A stretch of 64,000 bases of DNA from Dolomedes plantarius (Eukaryota; Arthropoda; Arachnida; Araneae; Dolomedidae). The translations under genes and the position numbers were made by a program. This document shows, in pieces, positions 11,626-22,044 of the stretch (its first letter is position 1; each line of letters opens with the position of its first letter). The DNA is taken from positions 205,671,851-205,735,850 of the forward strand of contig OU015492.1 in the NCBI GenBank assembly GCA_907164885.2, read 5' to 3'. The notes beneath the pieces are model-generated. The model searched no databases. It was not told the origin of the DNA and was given only the letters and a program-made list of their open reading frames with translations.

Positions 11626-12337
11626 TGTGAAGAATAGGAAATTCTTCAAGCAGTCAGTCGTGTGAATATTTGATGTGTCTTTGTCACCCCTGTCCTTGGC
11701 AACAGAGGGGGGCGCGAACTGGGTTGAACCCTGGTGTCAAGCTAACTGACTGATGGTCATCGCCGGACTGAGGGCGGTATTTCCTCCCCTTGTCTACTGG
11801 AAAGAGGGTGTCAGCTGGCGACAAAGGCCACACACGTAGAGTCCGGCATTCTTCATGCACAAAAGTGCGGTTCGTTACGCTAAGCCCTCGGCGTGAGAAA
11901 TTCTCGAATGTTGGAAATAGCTGATGTCACTGATTTCAGCAAATCAACGTCGAAACACAAAAACCAACGCATGATAGGACGAAATATGTTCCAGGGAGGT
12001 GCTTAGAGTTTTCTTGGAGAACCTCGGACCGAAAACGAGGCAGAGAGACTTGAGATCTACTCTCAGAAGGTGACTGATACCTGCGGCCTTGGGCCAGATT
12101 ACATTTTTGGGAACTTTGAATCCCGGGCTTAGTGCCGTTTCATATAGTCAGTGAACTCTGACTGTTTGGGGAAGAAGTTTAACTCCCCGGTGCCTTAGGG
12201 CGATTTTGACAGTAAAATTTTGGTGTAACTGAAGTGTACATATTGTATATAATTAAATACATAATTTTAAAACCTAAACTCCGTATCTTGAATTAATCTA
12301 TGTCCAGCTACCTGGGAGAAGTGTTCATATCGTCACA
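11626..12337 (+). repeat. 3' LTR of retrotransposon 1
   Basis: 712 bp, the same length and apparently the same sequence as the 5' LTR, followed by the target duplication ACGT at 12338-12341. Confidence 0.95.
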
Positions 12338-12378
12338 ACGTTAAAAAAATTTCAAAAATCATTTTTCGTTGGCCTGTG

Positions 12379-12990
12379 TAATCATAAGCTCATATATACG
12401 TGTATAAGGCTTCTTATTTCAACCTATGGAGAATGTTTTCAATAATATTTGATTTGAACTTAAAGTTTAAAAAAAAATTAACACCGTAATAGAGTAAGAA
12501 ATTTTTTACTCTTTTATCTTCCTCATTTTAGATATTTCGTTCACCTAGGGAAATTATGTGCGATTAAAACACAGTATACCGCTTTTATTCACAAAGTAAT
12601 TCCAATTTTAACCCTTTGAGGGGTGCCGTTTGCTCAGTGCAAACGCCTAATTCTAGTCCTTATTTCACTTGCATTCAATGAATTTCAGTTAAATGAGCAG
12701 AAGAAGGCTAGTGCTGCCATCTGTGATAAGTTTAAAGAAGCAAAAACATTTTGCAAACTTTCATTGGAAAATTTTCAAGATTTTTAAGGTTAAAAAAATG
12801 GGAAAAAAATCCACACCGTGCAAACAGTGGAGGCTGTTGCCTCTGATAGGGTTAAAATATTATTTGCATTTCCTTTAAAGAATGGAAAACATAGCATAGC
12901 AAAATATTATTTCTCTACTACGAGGTACTCCTTTAATAGAAAAGGTCTTTAAATCCAAGTCGATAATCCTTGAAATATAATTGTCCACAT
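12379..12990. repeat. interspersed repeat, copy 1 (other copy near 25.1 kb)
   Basis: Blocks such as GTTCACCTAGGGAAATTATG (12541), ATTATTTCTCTACTACG (12904) and AATCCAAGTCGATAATCC (12952) have close counterparts in the same order at 25111-25300. The family is unidentified. This copy is interrupted by a TTAA MITE at 12608-12855 that is absent from the other copy. Confidence 0.55.
12608..12855. mobile_element. piggyBac-like MITE (TTAACCCTTT... type)
   Basis: TTAACCCTTTGAGGGGTGCC at the left and TGCCTCTGATAGGGTTAA at the right, giving inverted ends inside a TTAA duplication. The related repeat at 25.17 kb has only one TTAA at the corresponding place, an empty-site control. Non-coding, 248 bp including both TTAAs. 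Confidence 0.75.
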
Positions 12991-13139
12991 GTAACATTGA
13001 GACGAGCAAATTCGAGAAAAATCACTCAGAACGAAAGTTTTTTATTCTCTAATTAAACGAAATTATAACATTATAATAGTGGGGAAAATGAACCGCAAGT
13101 TGAGACTAAGCAAATAAGAATTCATGTTCCTATGCATAC

Positions 13140-13429
13140 CTTGGATCTTTCTCGGCTTCTTCGACGGCTGTCTGAAGTTCTGAAGATGGAGTCGGACTGT
13201 TTTGGGTGTGCGTTCCTTCATTTCCAAATCCACTGTCATTGCTACTATGTAGGGAAGGAACAGATATAGGGAAAGGGGCGGTGAGAGACCGACGTGGAGA
13301 TCGAAAGATCTGTGGTGAGTCTTCTAGAAGTGGTGGATGGTGAAATTTAATGGATGCGTAGGTGGTGGTTTGAGGATGGTTTGAATCATGAATTGGCGTA
13401 CGAGGTGGCTTTGATTTTACGGGAGTTGC
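13140..13429 (-). CDS. IRSp53: IRSp53-like exon: Ser/Pro-rich C-terminal region
   Basis: 290-bp exon, the last one seen in the window. The acceptor is TTTGCAG before GCAACTCCC; the donor is CCAAG followed by GTATGC. It reads ATPVKSKPPRTPIHDSNH at the start, then a Ser/Pro-rich stretch with FRSPRRSLTAPFP, the motif SSNDSGFGNEGTHTQ and an acidic end ELQTAVEEAEKDP. It is proline- and serine-rich and probably disordered, with possible SH3-binding PxxP sites (KPPRTP). It starts in phase 0 and ends with two bases of a codon, so another exon must follow to the left. That exon was not found. Confidence 0.85.
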
Positions 13430-13760
13430 CTGCAAAGAGAAATTTAAAATGTAATGCTCCATTTTTTAAAACGTTGCTAATTTTCTTTCGCCATTCTTTC
13501 GATTAGTCGCACACTTTTAAAAGCCGTCTCATTTATGCCTTTTTATTGCTTGTTTGAAGGCGAATAATGTGTCTGCAAACCAGAAAAATTCATCATGACA
13601 CATATCTTTTATTTTATATAATTCATATTGTCTGTTATTTTTTTGTTGGTTCGAGCTCGAAATATATTTAAAAATAAAAGAAAAGGTTTCCGTCATAACA
13701 AACATGCTTAAGCACATTAACAGAAATATTATATAGTATGAAAGATAATTTTTTTAAATA

Positions 13761-14979
13761 CACTGAAGTGCCACTGAATTAGAGATAGCAAAGCCTATGC
13801 AAATTGAGTAGCGCTGCGCATCATGTATGCGCAAGTGAGGGCGCTGTGGTATCTGCATATATAACTCGTACTGTGGTTGTTCTGAATTAGTTGTTGGAAT
13901 TGCCAGTATGGGTAAACTGCCTGATTTAGACGCCTTCGATCGCGGACAAATCGTAGGTGCGCGACGCATGGGCCATTCAATTTCCGAAATCGTCAGACAG
14001 CTAGGATTTTCAAGGTCGACAGTGTCAAGAGTATACCAAGAATACATGGATGGTGGAAAAAAACTAGCGATCGGGCAAACTGCAAAGGACAATTAGCCTT
14101 GACAGTGCGTGGGGAGAGACGGCTCAGGCGTATTGTACGTAGCCAGCGAAGCGAAACATTAGCTCAAATTACCACCCAGTTTAATGACGGTGCCAGTCGT
14201 ACAGTTAGTAAACGGACTGTGCAACGCTCGCTTCACCGTATGGGTTTCGGGAGCCGTCGACCTACGAGAGTACCATTGCTCTATACTCACGATCGGGCTG
14301 CACGTCTTGCCTGGGCAAGAGAGCACAGAGACTGGAGTGTAGAGGACTGGAAACGAGTAGCATGGAGTGATGAGTCTCGATTCCGACTACTTAACGCCGA
14401 CGGGAGGCTGAGAATATGGCGTCAGGCTCATGAAGCCATGGATCCTGCATGCCTGGCTGGAACTGTACAAGGGCATGGTGGCTCAGTCATGGTCTGGGGT
14501 GTTTTTTCGTGGCACAGTTTGGGATCTTTGGTGCGTGTACCAACCTCCCTCAATGCAATTCGGGACGTAGAGTTGCTGGGTGATCACCTCTATCCGTTTA
14601 TGCTGTTCTGTTATCCGCACGGTAATGGAGTTTTCCAGCAAGACAACTGTACCTCTCACAAGTCCCGGTTGGCTACTGGCTGGTTGGATGAGCATTCCTC
14701 TGACTTCTCTGTCATGAATTGGCCACCTAGAAGCCCAGACTTAAATCCTATTGAGCATCTTTGTGATGTTTTGGAACAAGGCGTGAAAGGCCATCACACA
14801 GCACCAAAGAACCTTACTGAATTATGGACTGCTTTAGCCACTATTTGGCAAGCCATTCCCGTGGAACGTTTCCAGAAACTTGTTGAATCTATGCCTTGTC
14901 GTGTGGCAGCCGTTATCAAGGCCAGAGGAGGCCCAACTCGTTACTAGGTAGGTATCCCTAATTCAGTGGCACTTCAGTG
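13761..14979 (+). mobile_element. Tc1-type element, 1,219 bp, near full length
   Basis: Perfect terminal inverted repeats of at least 20 bp (CACTGAAGTGCCACTGAATT) and a TA duplication at 13759-13760 and 14980-14981. It contains one transposase gene with a single frameshift. It lies 332 bp upstream of the IRSp53-like exon at 13140-13429, in the opposite orientation. Confidence 0.95.
13908..14947 (+). pseudogene. Tc1 DD34E transposase, one frameshift
   Basis: Starts at ATG 13908 (MGKLPDLDAFDRGQIVGARR), then a helix-turn-helix (ISEIVRQLGFSRSTVSRVYQ). The frame is lost in the A-run at 14057-14063, and the correct reading resumes one frame away (TSDRANCKGQLALTVRG). The rest is continuous to 14947: WSDESRF, FQQDNCTSHKS and WPPRSPDLNPIEH give the DD34E triad, ending GGPTRY. 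A one-base indel in a homopolymer is the only obvious lesion, so it is recently dead. Tc1-family transposases cut and paste DNA at TA sites. Confidence 0.93.
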
Positions 14980-15204
14980 TATTAGACATGTTCTTAATTT
15001 TTATCCTGAAAAGCAGGGATATTTCTTGCGATTATCCATTAAGATCATTAAAATAAATGTATGTTTATAAATATTTAAGAAATATTCCTTCAAGTTATAA
15101 GAAAATGCTATGTTAATTGACTTAAACTTCTTAAATATAGCTTTTAAAATTGTAAATATAAGTATAGAAGTATAGAGGAGGATTTAATTTATATTTAATA
15201 TACA

Positions 15205-15222
15205 TTATATATATATATATAG

Positions 15223-15274
<52 letters not shown>
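15205..15274. repeat. compound (TA)n(TG)n microsatellite
   Basis: TA run interrupted once by AGA, then about 16 TG units. A similar TA-then-TG tract occurs at 15603-15651, 27061-27114 and, reversed, 58898-58953. Confidence 0.95.
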
Positions 15275-15278
<4 letters not shown>

Positions 15279-15599
15279 GTAGGAACGTAAACTTTAATTT
15301 GATCAGAATTAATTGGGTTAAAATTAGGCAAATTAGAGTTGAATCGTAATTTACTATGAGAAATTCACTATTTATTAACACCGGAGTATGCTTTCAATCT
15401 TTCGGTTGAAAACAGGCCTTGAGCGAATAGCAGAGGATTGCGTCATATTCTCGAATTTTCGAAAGAACATGAGAATGAATCATGGTTCAACGTTACGCAT
15501 TTGCAAACAAAGACACATTAGGGATTATTTTTTGGAGGTACAACGCTCGTATTGTGAGCTGAGATGATGATGTGTAATAGCAGCTTAGCGGATTAATTT

Positions 15600-15602
<3 letters not shown>

Positions 15603-15651
<49 letters not shown>
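15603..15651. repeat. compound (AT)n(GT)n microsatellite
   Basis: Fourteen AT units followed by ten GT units, 115 bp downstream in gene order of the exon ending at 15766. Confidence 0.95.
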
Positions 15652-15765
15652 AGGTGTTCATGCGGTACTAAGTATTCAAGAATACATCTGAGTAAGTTTA
15701 ACGAAATGAAAAAGTTAAATGTAAGCCTTAAATGCTATAACTTCTTCAGTTATGCACAATTTTAC

Positions 15766-15988
15766 CTTTGGCAGAATTTCCTTCACAGAAAATATTGGAC
15801 TATCTGTGAACGTCGAATGGGGTCTCGGGCAGCATTTTGGACCTGACGAAGAGAGAGACTCTTTCTCTGGCGAATTAATTAAATGTGAACTTAGTGTGTA
15901 ACTACTCGAAGGTCTTCTGGACAATGGCGAACCGTTCGACGCTTGAAATGTTCGGATTTCGGGCTGAGCCCTGTCTGGACTGCTACTG
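15766..15988 (-). CDS. IRSp53: IRSp53-like exon: Ser-rich region after SH3
   Basis: 223-bp exon. The acceptor TCTTTACAG precedes CAGTAGCAGTCC, and the donor is CCAAAG followed by GTAAAA. With the two bases left by the previous exon the first codon is Ser. It reads SSSSPDRAQPEIRTFQASNG, then SPLSRRPSSSYTLSSHL, SPEKESLSSSG and ends SVKEILPK in phase 0. Basic RRPSSS clusters look like possible kinase or 14-3-3 sites, as IRSp53 is regulated that way in vertebrates; that part is inference. Confidence 0.88.
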
Positions 15989-16136
15989 CTGTAAAGAAAA
16001 GATGCATACAAGTCTGAACGAAAGTAACTACGTTTAGTAGAAAGAAACAGCACTATAATCTTTTCGACAAAATCTTACTTAGTTTTTGAACCTTTAATAA
16101 TTTTAAATAAATTGATTTATATTATAGCCACGGTGT

Positions 16137-16810
16137 AATAGGGGGAGAAGGGACTTTCAACCTGGTTTTTTTCTTAAATTTTCAATATTTTACTGTATAT
16201 ATAAAATGAGAATACTTAATATTGTTTTCCACTACATTGAAGACGCTAAAAATTTCCAAATAAGTATTTTGTGGATGAATAAGACTTGTTTTTCAAAAAA
16301 TTCTTCAAAAATGCTAGAGTTTTTCAAAATGCTCCAAGCTTATTCATTTTCTTTCAATTTCTTCCAAATTTATCAGGATTGTTAATTCAGGTATTTGCCA
16401 CAAAACTATGGAAAGTTCTTTGAAACCACAAATGTTTTTCACATTTATAGACCATGAAATATAGCTAAAACATTAAAAAAAAATAACAGGCAGATAAAAA
16501 ATTAAATATTTATGGCTTTAGTCGCATGCAAAATAAATGAATGCACAATCGTGTTTAAATATGCATGGTAAACTTATTTCGAAAAATGTAAGGTTATTGA
16601 AGGATTTTCTATGCACGCAGAGCATTTTGAAAAATACTAGCATTTTTGAAAATTTTTTGAAAAACAGGCATTACTCTGACAAAAAATCCGTATTTTGAAT
16701 TCTAAGAGTCTTCAATGTAGTAAAAAAGAATGAAAATTTAGTCTCATTTTGTATAGCGTAAAATATTGATAATTAAAAAATTCGAGATTTAAGATCCCTG
16801 GTCCCCTTAA
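16137..16810. mobile_element. TTAA MITE, family A, copy 2
   Basis: Left end AGGGGGAGAAGGGACTTTCA, right end ATCCCTGGTCCCCTTAA, imperfectly inverted. The interior contains ACAGGCAGATAAAAAATTAA and TATTTATGGCTTT, found inverted in the copy at 53157-54986. The left TTAA has decayed to AATA. Non-coding. Confidence 0.65.
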
Positions 16811-18127
16811 ATAAATTTTGTTAAATTTGAATACCCTTCGAAAATTTCCGTCAATTCCGTATTTTTTAATGTTTCCTTCACACGTAAAATTATATTTACA
16901 TGGAAATTTTACTGGTTTTTAATAAATTAAAGATATATTCCTAAAATATCTTTAATTTATTAGAAGCCTCCCTTCTATCCTTAAAATACATCTGAGTAAT
17001 TCAAACTTCTGCATTAGATTGTTGGCCCCTGGAGTCCTGCATCGTCAATTCGAAATCTAATATATTTCCTCTTTAGTGGTGGATTTCTCCTTCACAAATA
17101 AGATCCCTATAGATTTTGACATACTCTCACCACTTAACAATACTGGAAAATACCATCACCGCAGTATATTAACGGAGCACAATTGCTTTGACTGTAGCTC
17201 TTTCCATTCATACTTGGTTTGTCAACATATATCCTCAGAGACCGAAATTTCCGAAACAGAGTTTTTTATTGTTTGATATAGATGTTTGTGCTGCATTATC
17301 TGTGGAGTAGTGTTTGAACCTTTTTTTTTTATTCTATTGATCAGGACTGATGATCAAGTACCTTCTACGGGAGGTTTATATAACAGCTGTCAGGATGCAA
17401 AATTGTATTTCTACATACATTTTTAACGAGGTGCCAAATTTCTTCCTTTAGTTTCAACTGAAAATTTTCATAGAAAGTACTTTCCGCATTATAATATAAT
17501 TTTTCATATTTATCACCTTAAAAATTTGTGATAGTAAAGTTCAACACTAAAAAGAAGGATTTTTTTTCCTTACTAAAAAGAATGAACGCCGTCATTTTGA
17601 CAGTTGGAAATAAAATCAAGAATATAAAATATTTAATGGTATTTTAAATAGTTAAATACTTTAAATTTGAACTATTTCATACTAATATATTATAAATTAG
17701 TATATATTTAGATATATTTTTATGTAGGAATGCCTAGCTGACAACCTGGTATGTTTTTTTTTTCCGTAATAATATATGCGTGGTTTGTGCAGTCCTTATT
17801 TTTCAACACCAATATTTCGGAAGAGCCAATATTTCTGTTATTTGCAAAAGGGGTAAGAGACGAAAAGTAACTAATATTTTTCCGGTATTATTTTAAAGAT
17901 TCCTGCTGGTTTTCTATATTGCCGACAAATTGGAGGCTTTTAGACTTAGTAGGTATATAAATGCATTTTCTCCCCTCTTTACTATTGTAATTGTGTGTGC
18001 ATATTTCGCGTAAAATTTGAAAAAGTCATAAAATTTCAGAAGCCCCAGGACATAAATACAGACATAGCGCTCAATAGTATGTCCGAAACCACCAAAAGGA
18101 CGGCAGCTGTCTTTCTAGTATTAAAAA
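16811..18127. other. intron, nothing recognised
   Basis: AT-rich intron between the 20356-20421 and 15766-15988 exons. A 66-codon plus-strand frame at 17076 shows no domain. Confidence 0.5.
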
Positions 18128-18378
18128 ATGCCAGCAACGTAGTACAGATCTGCGTAGTATTAGCATCCTGAGTTGCCATGCAGTGAGCTCGGGTTCAAAT
18201 CCTGAATAAGGCCTGGTCGTTTCAGTGTAGTGTCCCCTCATAGGGAGCAATACAGGCTCACCTAAATGGTGCTCCCATCATAAAGTAGCCAGCAAAACTG
18301 CGCAGGTTCTCGTGGGACAATGTCAGAGAAGTACCTATCGTCAGAGACATGAGCCTGCCGCATTGAAAAAAGAAAAAA
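18128..18378 (+). repeat. tRNA-derived SINE
   Basis: GCGTAGTATTAGCATCCTGA resembles an A box region and GGGTTCAAATCC at 18191 is a good Pol III B box, about 35 bases apart. A non-tRNA body follows, ending in an A-rich tail (GAAAAAAGAAAAAAAG). This is the layout of a tRNA-derived SINE. The exact 5' end and tRNA ancestor are unclear. Confidence 0.6.
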
Positions 18379-18442
18379 AGTTCAAAATAAAGCTATGCAG
18401 TCCTTTCAGCTTCTTTATACACATTCTAAAACAGCAATAAAA

Positions 18443-19650
18443 ACGTGTGCTCGTTTATTACTGCTAAAAAAAGGGGCAAAAAATACCGCATATCCGTGAA
18501 AACAACTTGAAAATCGTTGAAAATCGTTATTTAATAAGTTAAGTGTAATTAAATCGCTTATTACTGCTAACAAAAAACGGCAAAAGATACCGCATATCCC
18601 TAAAAACAACTTTTATCGAAAATTGTTATTTAATAAGTTAAGTGTAATTAAATCGCTTATTACTGCTAACAAAAAAGGGCAAAAGATACCGCATATCCCT
18701 AAAAACAAATTTTATCGAAAATTGTTATTAAATAAGTTAATTTTAATTAAATCACTTAGTACTGCTAACAAAAAAAGCAAAAGATACTGCATATACCTAA
18801 AAACAGCTTTTACTGAAAATCATTATTTAATAAGTTAAGTGTAATTAAAACACTTATTACTGCTAACCAAAAAGGGCAAAAGATCCCGCATATCCCTAAA
18901 AACAACTTTTATCGAAAATTGTTATTAAATAAGTTAATTTTAATTAAATCACTTATTACTGCTAACAAAAAAGGGCAAAAAATACCGCATATCCCTAAAA
19001 ACAACTTTTATCGAAAATTGTTATTAAATAAATTAAGTTTAATTAAATCACTTACTAACTATACTGCTAACAAAAAAAGCAAAAGATACCGCATATCCCT
19101 AAAAACAACTTTTATCGAAAATTGTTATTTAATAAGTTAAGTGTAATTAAATCACTTATTACTGCTAACAAAAAGGGCAAAAGATACAGCATATCCCTGA
19201 AAACAACTTTTATTGAAAATTGTTATTTAATAAGTTAAGTGTAATTAAATCACTTATTACTGCTAACAAAAAAGGGCAAAAGATACCGCATATCCCTAAA
19301 GACAGCTTTCATTGAAAATCATTATTTAATAAGTTAAGTGTAATTAAATCGCTTATTACTGCTAACAAAAAAGGACAAAAGATACCGCATATCCCTAAAA
19401 ATAACTTTTATCGAAAATTGTTATTAAATAAGTTAATTTTAATTAAATCAGTTATTACTGCTAACAAAAAAAGCAAAAGATACTGCATATACCTAAAGAC
19501 AGCTTTTATTGAAAATCATTATTTAATAAGTTAAGTGTAATTAAATCCCTTATTACTACTAACAAAAAGGGCAAAAGATTCCGCATATCCCTAAAAACGA
19601 CTTTTATTGAAAACCGTTATTTAAAAAAATTAAATGTAATTAAATAACAT
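18443..19650. repeat. tandem array, about 12 units of 99 bp
   Basis: The block TTATTACTGCTAACAAAAAA recurs at about 18456, 18559, 18658, 18757, 18856, 18955, 19058, 19157, 19256, 19355, 19454 and 19552, a period of 99 bp with small indels. Units also share GATACCGCATATCCCTAAAA and TGTTATTTAATAAGTTAA. Because 99 is divisible by three, short frames with a repeating 33-residue pattern appear, but TTTAATAAG units introduce stops. Confidence 0.95.
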
Positions 19651-20355
19651 ATTGATTATACTTTCCTTATACTTTTAAGGAATTTAGTAACATAATTGTT
19701 TATATTTAAAAATATACCAAATGCTTATTTAGTGTACGTCGCAGAGTATATTGCAGTAAACATTCTTTTTAAATAATACTGTTTAAATTAAAATTCGTAT
19801 ATCCAAAACGTGTTTTACGTTTTCTCAAAAACTATTAATTCCGACTGCTATTCATAAACATGAAACTACATTATTAACTCTAATTAAAAGTGAAATGACT
19901 GAGCTGGGCTCTCTCTAGCATTTCTTAAATATCACTAAATATCATCACTTCTAACGACTCTCGCAATTTCAAATCATTTACGGGGAATCCGCTAAAACGA
20001 GAAATGAAGCACGCTTCATGCATCAGCCAGCAATTAAACGGAGAATCTAATCTTTTTCAGTCCGTAAAGATTTCATTTCATGATAATTACAAGCGTTCGA
20101 CTTCATATTGTCAACAAATATACGTCTTAAAAGTATTAACAAATTAGAAAAATTAACGAGAGCCATAAAATTTGCTGATAAAAGCTTGCGATTTGAGAAA
20201 GCGTGCATTTTCCTGATTTCTTGACTTAAATTTAATACTGTTTTCTTAAGTTTCTTCGAAAAGGGTGTTATTGATTTCTCGATAACTAAAATTAGCAGTT
20301 CTTGAAATAAAATGCTAGATATTTAGAAAATGTTCAAGTCTGTAAAATAGTTTAC
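19651..20355. other. intron, nothing recognised
   Basis: AT-rich, no frame or repeat recognised; ends at the donor of the 66-bp SH3 exon. Confidence 0.5.
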
Positions 20356-20421
20356 CTCTGTTCTTCACTTTCAGAGCTATCTAGAATTGGTTCGGTATAA
20401 GCGATAGGAAACCATCCAACC
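20356..20421 (-). CDS. IRSp53: IRSp53-like exon: end of SH3 domain
   Basis: 66-bp exon. The acceptor TTTGTATGCAG precedes GGTTGGATGG; the donor is CAGAG followed by GTAAAC. Joined in phase to the preceding exon it reads RVGWFPIAYTEPILDSSES. The GWFP motif with a following aromatic is the C-terminal part of the SH3 ligand pocket (GWFPxxYT in BAIAP2 family members). It ends with two bases of a codon completed by the exon at 15988. Confidence 0.92.
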
Positions 20422-20800
20422 CTGCATACAAAGAGAAAATTATGAAAAAGAAGAAAGGTGGGTATTCTACAAACATACGTATAAATCCTAAAAACAGCAA
20501 ATACATTAAAGTGAACACTTACTTTTACATTTTATTAATTATGCATTCTAAGTAAAATGAACAATATGTGGCACCATACTGAACACTGAGATAGATGTTC
20601 CTTTGATTTTAGGCTTATGTGATGCAATTTAGATAATCTCCGACGCAATATCATAGATCTTCAAGAATCAAATAATTCAAACCACATTCTATCTGCGACA
20701 ATTACTTAGCCATACTCAGTATTTTTATGCTGTCCCCAGTATATCTATAGATTTTTGCTTTATATATATTTAACTAAAGGAAACGAACACGGCGAAAGGA

Positions 20801-20857
20801 ACACGGCGCAACTGGTTACAAACCCGTCGGACGGGTTTGTAACCAGTTGCGCCGTGT
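20801..20857. repeat. perfect 57-bp palindrome (28-bp arms)
   Basis: The arms ACACGGCGCAACTGGTTACA... at 20801-20828 and 20830-20857 are exact reverse complements around a single G. GC-rich compared with the flanks. A partial direct copy, AACACGGCG, lies just upstream at 20786, and a related CCGTGTGCAGACGGG lies at 20946. It is probably the fused ends of a small hAT-like or fold-back element. Confidence 0.9.
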
Positions 20858-21692
20858 GCGTGGCTCCATTCAATTACATAGGTTGCGACTCATCACGGAC
20901 TGGTTTGTGATTTGAGTCAGTTATCAGTTTCTTTTGAGTTGCTCCGTGTGCAGACGGGCTTAGTGTGTAGCAAGATACTCTAATGACTCAGAGCCATTCC
21001 ACTAGAAAATAATCAAAAAGACCCGCAAGAGGGATCACAGAGGAAGGTTCAACCACGCTTCTTATATCCATGGTTGGTTAATTGAGAGCTATTTCCAACA
21101 CAATAACTGATTAGATTTGCCCCTGTAGTTTGAAACCAATCTAATCTGATACAAATATCACAGCCGACAGCGGGACTCGAGCGAGCACCCTTTAGGCAGA
21201 ATGATTTAACGTTACATCCATAAATGAAGGATGTAAGTGTTTGTGTAAATGAATTATAACACTCTAATATTAAAATACTCAATAGAAAGCGATCATACTG
21301 GTAACTTACTGATCTTTTGTGGTTTTAAGAAACTCGAAAATCTATTTATATATATAATAGCCGTTGTCTCTGTATAACACTTCCGGGCTGTACTCAGCTT
21401 TCAACTGAAGCCCTCAGTAAACAAACAGCCGGGTAGGCTTAATTTCAATTTCAGATGTGGATCAGAATTTTTTTTTACCTAAAAACTAATATCTTCTCCA
21501 TCAAATCACGTTTGTTCAGCCTATTTTTCTATAAAACATTCAGGACTAAAAAAATTGGATGCTTTTAGCTGTATATTTAACAGTTTTTAAAAATCTGCTT
21601 ACTTTTGCGATGAATTCTGAAAGTAAACAAACTTAAATGTGAATGAATCAAATAGCTCAAGTATTCATATCGCGTGGTGAGCTGTAAAAAAC
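20858..21692. other. intron, nothing recognised
   Basis: Intron sequence, somewhat less AT-rich at 20858-21450, with no supported gene. Confidence 0.45.
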
Positions 21693-22044
21693 TGGCTGGC
21701 AGTCTACTAATCCAATCGCATGAAAAACTAAATAAGTAAAAAATAATGAAAGGGTTTGCTTTTACAAGGTGTGGATTAAATACAATATTGTTAGATAATT
21801 CGAGATATTTTTTAACTTTCATATACTTTTTCCATTATGATGTCAAAATGACGGGTTGGATGGCAGTCTACTACTCCAATCGCATGAAAAACTAAATAAA
21901 TAAAAAATATTGAAAGGGTTTGCTTTTAAAAGGTGTCGATAAAATGCAATATTGTTAGATAATTCGGGATATTTTTTAACTTTCAAATACTTTTTCTATT
22001 ATGTCGTCATTATTGGTATTATGACGTCAAAATGACGGGTTACC
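21693..22044. repeat. tandem duplication, period about 164 bp
   Basis: GGCAGTCTACTAATCCAATC at 21698 and GGCAGTCTACTACTCCAATC at 21862 begin two copies that both continue through GAAAGGGTTTGCTTTT, CAATATTGTTAGATAATTCG and GTCAAAATGACGGGTT. Confidence 0.9.

Larger units (their letters stand above)
6448..12337 (+). mobile_element. young Gypsy-type LTR element carrying a BTB-like insert
   Basis: Two 712-bp LTRs (TGTGAAG...CGTCACA) at 6448-7159 and 11626-12337 read the same throughout. The 4-bp target duplication ACGT is at 6444-6447 and 12338-12341. Total length is 5,890 bp. One long frame (7904-11395) encodes Gag, a protease, a non-retroviral MATH/BTB-like segment and an RNase H. There is no reverse transcriptase palm and no integrase, so the element cannot be autonomous. 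Apparent LTR identity, a clean target duplication and an intact frame indicate a recent insertion, presumably mobilised by enzymes of a related Gypsy element. It is oriented opposite to the host gene. Confidence 0.92.
5686..12378 (+). mobile_element. small TIR element split by an LTR retrotransposon
   Basis: CACAGGCCAACGA at 5686 is matched by the inverted TCGTTGGCCTGTG ending at 12378, and the adjacent A/T blocks are also similar in inverted orientation. Removing the LTR element (6448-12337 plus one TSD) leaves about 800 bp containing the degraded ORF at 5827-6408. The pair is therefore best read as the ends of one small, internally deleted DNA element that was later hit by the retrotransposon. 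The shared core is only about 13 bp, so this is an inference. Confidence 0.5.

Noticed and set aside
18443..19650. CRISPR-like array
   Set aside because: Units are contiguous 99-bp tandem repeats without unique spacers, in a eukaryotic intron.
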